Positions 58,237-64,000 of a stretch of 64,000 nt of DNA are shown piece by piece (the first letter of the stretch is position 1; every line of letters starts with the position of its first letter). The stretch covers positions 1 through 64,000 of the forward strand of contig JAJIRX010000730.1 in NCBI GenBank assembly GCA_023853785.1, given 5' to 3'. Made by a program: the position numbers and the translations under genes. Origin of the DNA: Psilocybe azurescens (Eukaryota > Basidiomycota > Agaricomycetes > Agaricales > Agrocybaceae). The notes below the pieces were generated by a model, which was given only the letters and a program-made list of their open reading frames with translations, was not told the origin of the DNA and made no database searches.

Positions 58237-58677
58237 ATGGATAATCAGAGCGCCACTTGGAACATCAAACCAGACTACGGGGACGGGTATGAACACTCAG
58301 AGCACTATGAGTACTTCACGGAGGACAATAAGCAGGGTGAAAATGTCAATCAGAACCACGAAACCAGAGAAAAACAACGCCCGACACTTCGTAAGTTCAT
58401 GCCTCTATAATCAGGCCGTGTGGCATGTCCCTGAATCGTGTTTTTGCTTTCAGCAGGGATTTATTCGACAAGATCGACGAACTCTACAGGTATATGGTTT
58501 GCGCCACCTTATCATTTGACTGATGCCTTAACAAACTGCGTAGAATATGGCATCGTTCTTGAAATGCTCGTTGGTCGAGAGTCTAAGCAAGTACCTGCAC
58601 CTTCCCGGCGCAGATTGGATCCGGTGGACCGTATTGGACATCATTATACGACATGCCGACGGCATGGCATGAGATAG
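58237..58677 (+). CDS. Hypothetical protein, two exons, ~125 aa
   Basis: Exon 1 58237-58390 starts MDNQSATWNIKPDYGDG and is rich in Glu, Asn and Tyr. A GTAAGT donor at 58391 and the acceptor TTTCAG at 58453 join it in frame to 58454-58677, which reads PGIYSTRSTNSTGIWFAPPYHL and ends RRHGMR. No family is recognised and no membrane segment or signal peptide is seen. An alternative frame downstream (DLFDKIDELYRYM) looks protein-like, but the splice to it is out of phase. Confidence 0.3.
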
Positions 58678-59989
58678 CAGGACGACATTGTTCCCGACGG
58701 CTGTCGTTTGTTCAACGCTCGTTTGTATTGCATTGCACATCCTATTATTCACGAAAAAACCCTCTGCGTACTCCAATATAGAGTTTCGGCAACATGCCTT
58801 TAATGTACCAAGGCAAATGACCAAGGGCCAACCGTGGTCGCCTATCAGGGCCTGTTCCCATCCTGTCGTCCTCTTCGTTGTAGTTCGCGAGTAGCCCAAG
58901 TCTGTTCATTTCGTGGCTAAGAGCGATATGTCCTTATCATCCAGTGACGAATTGGAGGCGGATATCCACACCCACGTCCAAACGCACGGGATTCACAGTC
59001 GGTGCACAGAGTGCTACTGTTAACAACTTGCAGCCCAGATACCCCGAGCTCCCATGTTTCCATGTTCCCCAGCCCATCCGAGCTCCATCTAGCCCACCAT
59101 CCCACTCTATCCCTTTCAAGTATATCACAGTATCATGTGTAACATAAAACAGCAGTTTAAGAGTGTACCTAGTCGAGTATATCAATACCGTGACGTACAT
59201 CAATATTAAATCTCTCACTTTTTGTCAAATAACTACTTATTAACTTGTGTTCGATAGATGGGGTATCCGTGTAATGGGGATCCGAGTCTGGAGTGACAAT
59301 CTGCGTGATTCATTGACGGATAGACAATGTCGAATTCGATATCTAATATTTAATGGTCAACGCTCGCTATGATATTACCAGAAGCTCTCGTTCAAACTTT
59401 ACTGGAGTATACAGCTAATTGGGTATGCTTAATGCTACTCGTACACCGGCAAGCAGGCAAATAAGATCATATTTTGGTATATACTTCATCGAAAGATCTA
59501 CATACACGCACTAACACTAACTGACAGCACACTTTACTATATATATAAATAGAAGTACTTATATTTAACTTGAAAGAGGAAACAACAAAGACGATTCGGT
59601 CTCGGACTCGGAGGATCATCGTCACATTTCATCAACCGCATACATAATTAATTGAATTTATGAATACCTGAGAACTCGGTGATTAACACCTGCCTAGGAC
59701 CAAATCAAAATGGGTTCAACGAAGATCTGCCAAACATTACTCAGCCACTCAAACGCCAACCCATACATCCAATCGCGCATCCATTGCTCATCCAAAGTTA
59801 TCCATCCTATATATCCATCACCACATCCCTCATCGCGTCTAGTCTTTGCATCAAACCCCATATCCCCCTGCAAATCCAGACCATCACTCACATCCACCGC
59901 AAAGCTCATACCCAAACCCCATGTCCTGCCCTTGTATCCAATCCGACTTGGATCAAACAGAGACAGAGGAAAAAGACATGAAAAACCAA
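58678..59989. other. Intergenic
   Basis: No gene is supported on either strand. Confidence 0.3.
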
Positions 59990-60760
59990 AACGAAGAACA
60001 CAGCCGACGAACATAGCACCAACAGTAAGCGCACCCCCGACGTGGTCTTCACCGTGGGCGTTCACAACCAGCAGCAGCACCCGTGCCCGATCCCAACTCC
60101 CGAGTCGGAGCTAGCACCAGCCCCACTACATAGAGGAAGGAGAAGAAGGCGTAGTGGTAGTCACACCAGGCGGGAGGGATGTCAGCGTCCGTCACAGTCA
60201 CAATCTCTGTCTCACCCGTCCTGCACACCCACTGCTGAGAAGACGCTCCCGCTAGCTGTCGCCGAGTAGTGCAAGCCCAGGTTTTCAATCCCTGCACCCT
60301 AATTCCTATCGCTGGTGGCAATCTTCATCCGCGAGAATCCCCCGTGCCTTCCAGGCGAACGCAGAGAACGTGTGGTTCGACGAGGGAGGGTTGATAGCGA
60401 ACACCATGCGGTCCATGTCTTGTTGAAAGTGTGTTGCTTGGGCGCAGGTGAGGGTATTTTGTATGTTTTGGCTGTGGGGTGGAGGGGATGGGGACACTGA
60501 GTGTGGGAAGGGCAGGGGGAAAGGGAGAGGGAAGGGGAAGGAAAGAAGAAAGGGGGAAATGTGCATATAGCGTGCGTATATGCATTGATTGCGAATAAAT
60601 GTGCATGGGATGAGATGGACTCCAAGCTGATGGATAGGTAGAGCTTTTGTCGAACCCGCCTGCGAGCGGCACGCAGCGGCATAGGGAGGCGAATCAGAGG
60701 AAGGTCCGTGTGAAGAATGTCACGTGGGACGTTGTTGACTTCGGCTTTCGCCTCGACGTG
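59990..60760 (-). pseudogene. Secreted cupredoxin-domain protein relic
   Basis: On the minus strand three pieces fit the fungal extracellular cupredoxin family. HVTFFT...FAS..C.CVPLAGGFD lies near 60.72-60.64 kb with a stop inside. CAQATHFQQDMDRMVFAINPPSSNHTFSAF lies near 60.45-60.36 kb, where the family has CxQ...HCxxGMVFAINP. A hydrophobic tail GALTVGAMFVGCVL near 60.03 kb could be an old GPI-anchor signal. The pieces are in different frames, the His of the HC pair is followed by Phe rather than Cys, and no signal peptide is found. It is probably a dead gene; the family match is inference from motifs. Confidence 0.4.
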
Positions 60761-63283
60761 TCAACTGAACGCTGCCCAGTTCGATTTCTCAATTATAATG
60801 CTCAGTATCTCTAACTCTCTTACACCACCCAATACCTTCTCTGTCTTGTCCCTCAAGTGAATGCTACCGCACATATGTCCGAACGCTGACTCAGACTGAA
60901 AAAAACTCGTTTCCTTTGACCTGGGCCAAGGTCTTCTGCGGTCATTCTCCCTCTCGTACATGCACAATCGATAACGGTACTGCTATCTACTTTCATATTG
61001 CCATCCATCTCTTCCCTATTGCAACTGAGACCGTTATAAGTCATTGGACATCTATGTCTTCGAGTATCTGACCCTCAATGCACATACGAATAGCAACAAT
61101 CTTCCAAGAATCTCGATTCAATCCCGCCCGCACCACCACTTGCTTCGTTCTCTTTGTCATATAGCTCTGGGTTTGTCACCACACATGTTCGGATGTCTGA
61201 TCTTGATCCTGTGTTTGGCCTTGGTCTGGGGTCTGGGATTTGTCTGGACTTGGGCTTGTGGATGCAATGCATATGTTGCGATGCGGGTCTAAGTCGAAAT
61301 CGCGAATACTAATAATAGTAGGCAGGAGGGTTCCGGTGAGAGTGCGAGTACATGAGTGGCGATTTATTTTCGTCATGTGGAGATAGAGATGGAGACGGAG
61401 AGTCAAGACTGAATGAGATGATTGGAAGATGGCAGGGCGCCCTGGCTCCTGATCATGAGGACTGGCTCTCGGCCTTCAAGTTTTAAATTAAGCAATAGGT
61501 CTGGTAAATGTTTCATGTACTTGCTGTATTTTCAATTATCGACATCTATGTTACTCAGTGATATGCTATCGGAATTAACGCGCATGAATACAAGAACTGA
61601 GTCAGACTTAGACTTCAAACGATATAGATTGCATGTCAATCATTTATACTACGATCTACGGTACCATCATGTATCATCGCAAGAGCAGCCAGAAGGAAGC
61701 GTTCTGTAATGGTTTGTTGCTTAAGCTCCAAGCAACCCTTCTGCGTTTATGTGCCGGCCTATCTCGCCACAGAAATCTGCGTATCTAATGATTCCGTCGC
61801 GGTAAGGCCGATTCCTACAGGCTTTATGTGTGGTGGTTACTTAAAGGGAAAGGTTCTTCGATAACGATTGATATTCGGCCAGGATAGGTGTCGGAGGTCA
61901 TGATTTCGGCGTTGAATTGGCCACATGAGTCGATCCCATTGAAGAACATTTGTTCATAAGGTACCACTGGCATCCGTTCAACACGGGCGGAATGCAGTCT
62001 GTCAAGAGGTCGCTCATCCTTTCTTGTCGACCTCTGATACACGGTTGGCAGGAAAGTCGCGGTTGGCAGTTGTATTTGAGGTACTTTGTGCCCGCAAGTC
62101 AATGAAAATGGTATGCCTCGGCACTGGGCAAGGATAGACGATGGGCTGGTCTACGCACGGTGCTCCGTAGCTTCCTGAACAATATGTGAGATGGCTCAAC
62201 TGCTGTGAAGTCTCGGAAAGGTGTCCGGTATGTTGAATACATCGCTCCGGTACACACTTGTGCAAACCTGACTGAGTTCGAATAAAAGAGTAGTCATTGA
62301 GGATCTGCAACACGCAATCTGCTTGAAGGAGAAAAAGAGAGGAGGAGAAAAAGAAAAACACTGAATCAGTGATGCGAAAATCATGTACAGTAAAATGGGT
62401 ACTGACGACTCAGATTCCGGGGGATACACCATGACTGCAACATACAACCAGCGGGGTCTTGCTCACGTCGTCGGTACACAATCCGTAAATGAGATGAACT
62501 ATCAATATTGAGGTTTTCTTCCATTACAGACCGAACCAGGCCCTGAAATTTCCGCAGCTTTCAGTGCTGGTAGCACGCGATGGCTCTCTCGCACTGTCTC
62601 GACTCTATGCTGGCGGAATCCGAACAGTGTGTATACACCGTAATGCACTGGCATTCATTCAAGTTTTCCCGTCAAGTTATTCAGCGACCGGTCGTGTATG
62701 TACATAGCGGTGTCACCATACAGTGAGATTGCTAGGTCGGGGTTAGACGACGAGGATTCCCATCCTTGTGTGGATTCCCATCCTTGTGTGTGGTCTGATC
62801 AGGCGGAATCCGGGTGTATGATGAGGACAAAGGGCCCTGGATATGCAGCGCACCTGTCAGCACATCACAGAAATTCAATACTATCCCACATAACTTACGT
62901 GGCGCCGACGTGTTCGGTGACTAGTAACAGAGAGAATTCCGAATTACAGCTGTGGAGCAGTGGGTCTGATAAACCCACTGCGATGGATCCGCTGCTTGGC
63001 TAGCGATTTCCACAGGACGTGCACGAGGTATCCATGTACGGAGATAAATCATCTGGAAAGTTTCTGAAAGTGAACGAGTAGAGGATGGTTCGGGCTGTGA
63101 AGGGAGATGCGTAGACCTGCAATTAAGAATGACGGGTGAGTGATGGTATGTATAATTGTTCACAGCCGGATGGGTTTACATACTTCATGTTAGATTGAGT
63201 CAAGTCTGAGGTTCTGTAAGTTCAATGAGCTGGATGGCCAACTCTTATATACAAATCGGAACTGCCATTTTGGCTTTCTCAAG
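60761..63283. other. Gene-poor stretch
   Basis: Several frames of 60-115 codons occur on both strands, including a hydrophobic one ending at 61292 (LILILCLALVWGLGF), but none shows family motifs or a convincing splice structure. TTCCCATCCTTGTGTGGA is repeated in tandem at 62757-62792. Confidence 0.3.
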
Positions 63284-63523
63284 ATGGCAGAAAGGACCCT
63301 AACAATGATAAAGGGAGTACAGTCCGATTTCTCACTTCATGTACAAGGTATAAAGGATCACGACGACAAAGGGAAAATATATTTTAATTGGTGGTATTGT
63401 CGTATGAAAATGAAAATAGAATGTGCAAAGGTAGTCTTCACAAAAGTCTTTACTAGTCCTGAAAGAATTCTTCCGAATGAATATGAGATCAAAGAACAAG
63501 AGTGGACAAAAGCGCGTTTATAA
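63284..63523 (+). CDS. Hypothetical protein, 79 aa
   Basis: The frame starts MAERTLTMIKGVQSDFSLH and ends EQEWTKARL. It is basic, has NWWYCRMKMKIECAK in the middle and no membrane segment. It could be a small gene or the last exon of a larger one, since TTTCTCAAG just before the ATG resembles an acceptor. No family recognised. It lies tail to tail with the aldo/keto reductase. Confidence 0.3.
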   Translation: MAERTLTMIKGVQSDFSLHVQGIKDHDDKGKIYFNWWYCRMKMKIECAKVVFTKVFTSPERILPNEYEIKEQEWTKARL

Positions 63524-63680
63524 TTTGTAAATCTCACGGATCACTCCATTCACCGCAAGCTGAAGCTAACAGTAATTCAACTAATTGAGACAATGACTCT
63601 ATTGACCGGTATTCAGGGATATTCATAAGTATATAAGAGTGACACAACAATGGGACTGAACATAAACGATATTCGTAACA

Positions 63681-63776
63681 GCTCTAGAATATCAGCGAGT
63701 AGGAGCTTTGAAAATGGAACCAAAATAAATAAAAATATTCTTTAAAGCTCTGGAGTATCGGCGAGTAGAAGCTTCA
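63681..63776. repeat. Two copies of the aldo/keto reductase 3' end
   Basis: A ~30-bp stretch at 63747-63776, which encodes the last ten codons of the reductase (LKLLLADTPEL and stop), recurs with about five changes at 63681-63710. The outer copy lies after the stop codon, so it is an old short tandem duplication. Confidence 0.75.
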
Positions 63777-64000
63777 ATGCGCGTTCATTCGCTCTTCCTC
63801 CTACAAGCATTGGGTTTATTGCCGTTGCCAACTGTCTGACTCCAGAAATGTCCTCCGATGAAAGCTTGATATTCAGGGCCGCCAGGTTCTCTTTCAGATA
63901 CTTAGGAATTGTGGTTTTGAGACAAAGAACAAAGAATACAAAGACTGGAAGACTTGATACGAACCTTGATCTTTTTGTCCCGGGAATAGGAATGATAGTG
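63742..64000 (-). CDS. Aldo/keto reductase, C-terminal end only (cut by window edge)
   Basis: The last exon is 63900-63742 and the previous one runs from the window edge to 63965, with a 64-nt intron. The translation TIIPIPGTK...KYLKENLAALNIKLSSEDISGVRQLATAIN matches the C-terminal region of NAD(P)H-dependent aldo/keto reductases, where PIPGTK and the following basic residues line the cofactor 2'-phosphate/adenine site and ENLAAL is conserved. These enzymes reduce carbonyls to alcohols in the cytosol; the substrate is unknown. One base appears missing in the A-run (T-run on plus strand) at 63972-63976, just before the intron. The catalytic Asp-Tyr-Lys-His part lies outside the window. Confidence 0.85.
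   Translation of the reverse strand, partial: TIIPIPGTKRSRFVSSLPVFVFFVLCLKTTIPKYLKENLAALNIKLSSEDISGVRQLATAINPMLVGGRANERALKLLLADTPEL

Noticed and set aside
58457..58672. Alternative reading RDLFDKIDELYRYM...LHLPGADWIRW
   Set aside because: It looks protein-like, but joining it to the upstream exon needs an out-of-phase splice; the in-phase frame was preferred at low confidence.
1..64000. tRNA and rRNA genes
   Set aside because: No GGTTCRANYCC-type T-arm with a matching acceptor stem and no rRNA-like core was noticed on either strand.

Overview
The window reads as nuclear DNA of a mushroom-forming basidiomycete (Agaricomycetes). The evidence is many short GT-AG introns (about 50-130 nt), a large heterotrimeric G-protein alpha gene of the fungal 'long insertion' type, a Vps74/GOLPH3 gene, several multi-exon seven-helix genes of the DUF6533 type, F-box families, and many fungal-style DNA-transposon remnants. 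No rRNA, tRNA, CRISPR or plasmid feature was seen. All family names come from reading translated exons by eye; no database search was run.

Layout. 1-5.3 kb holds repeats (a long inverted repeat and ~103-bp tandem units) and a broken F-box gene on the minus strand that is split by a ~1.1-kb insertion. 5.7-10.0 kb holds a small hypothetical ORF and a ten-exon G-alpha gene. 11-19.5 kb holds an F-box relic and three DUF6533 membrane-protein genes (A, B, C) in tandem on the plus strand. 19.5-25 kb is an AT-rich, CpG-poor block with a dead Tc1/mariner element (19779-21373), simple repeats and a mutated copy (D) of gene C. 25-27.4 kb holds two more F-box relics. 28.2-32.2 kb holds the Vps74 gene facing DUF6533 gene E. 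33.0-34.1 kb is a decayed second copy of that convergent pair. 34.5-37.4 kb holds a diverged duplication containing a 256-bp block that is identical in both copies. 40.1-46.3 kb holds two DUF6533 pseudogenes (G, H), each split by a transposon with a perfect 9-bp target duplication. 47.3-56.1 kb holds three paralogous F-box genes and a fragment, with the intact DUF6533 gene F between the first two. 56.3-64 kb is gene-poor: a 411-bp inverted-repeat element, two hypothetical small genes, a cupredoxin relic, and the 3' end of an aldo/keto reductase at the right edge.

Themes. The region looks like a birth-and-death island for two gene types, putative seven-helix membrane proteins and F-box proteins, set among a few conserved cellular genes (G-alpha, Vps74, aldo/keto reductase). 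The DUF6533 copies share an almost invariant nine-exon plan and a shared upstream sequence block, so they are true paralogues and perhaps co-regulated. Several otherwise well-conserved genes carry single-base length changes, often in short homopolymers. These may be consensus errors rather than real mutations, so 'pseudogene' is used only where there is independent evidence of decay such as insertion, truncation or missing exons.
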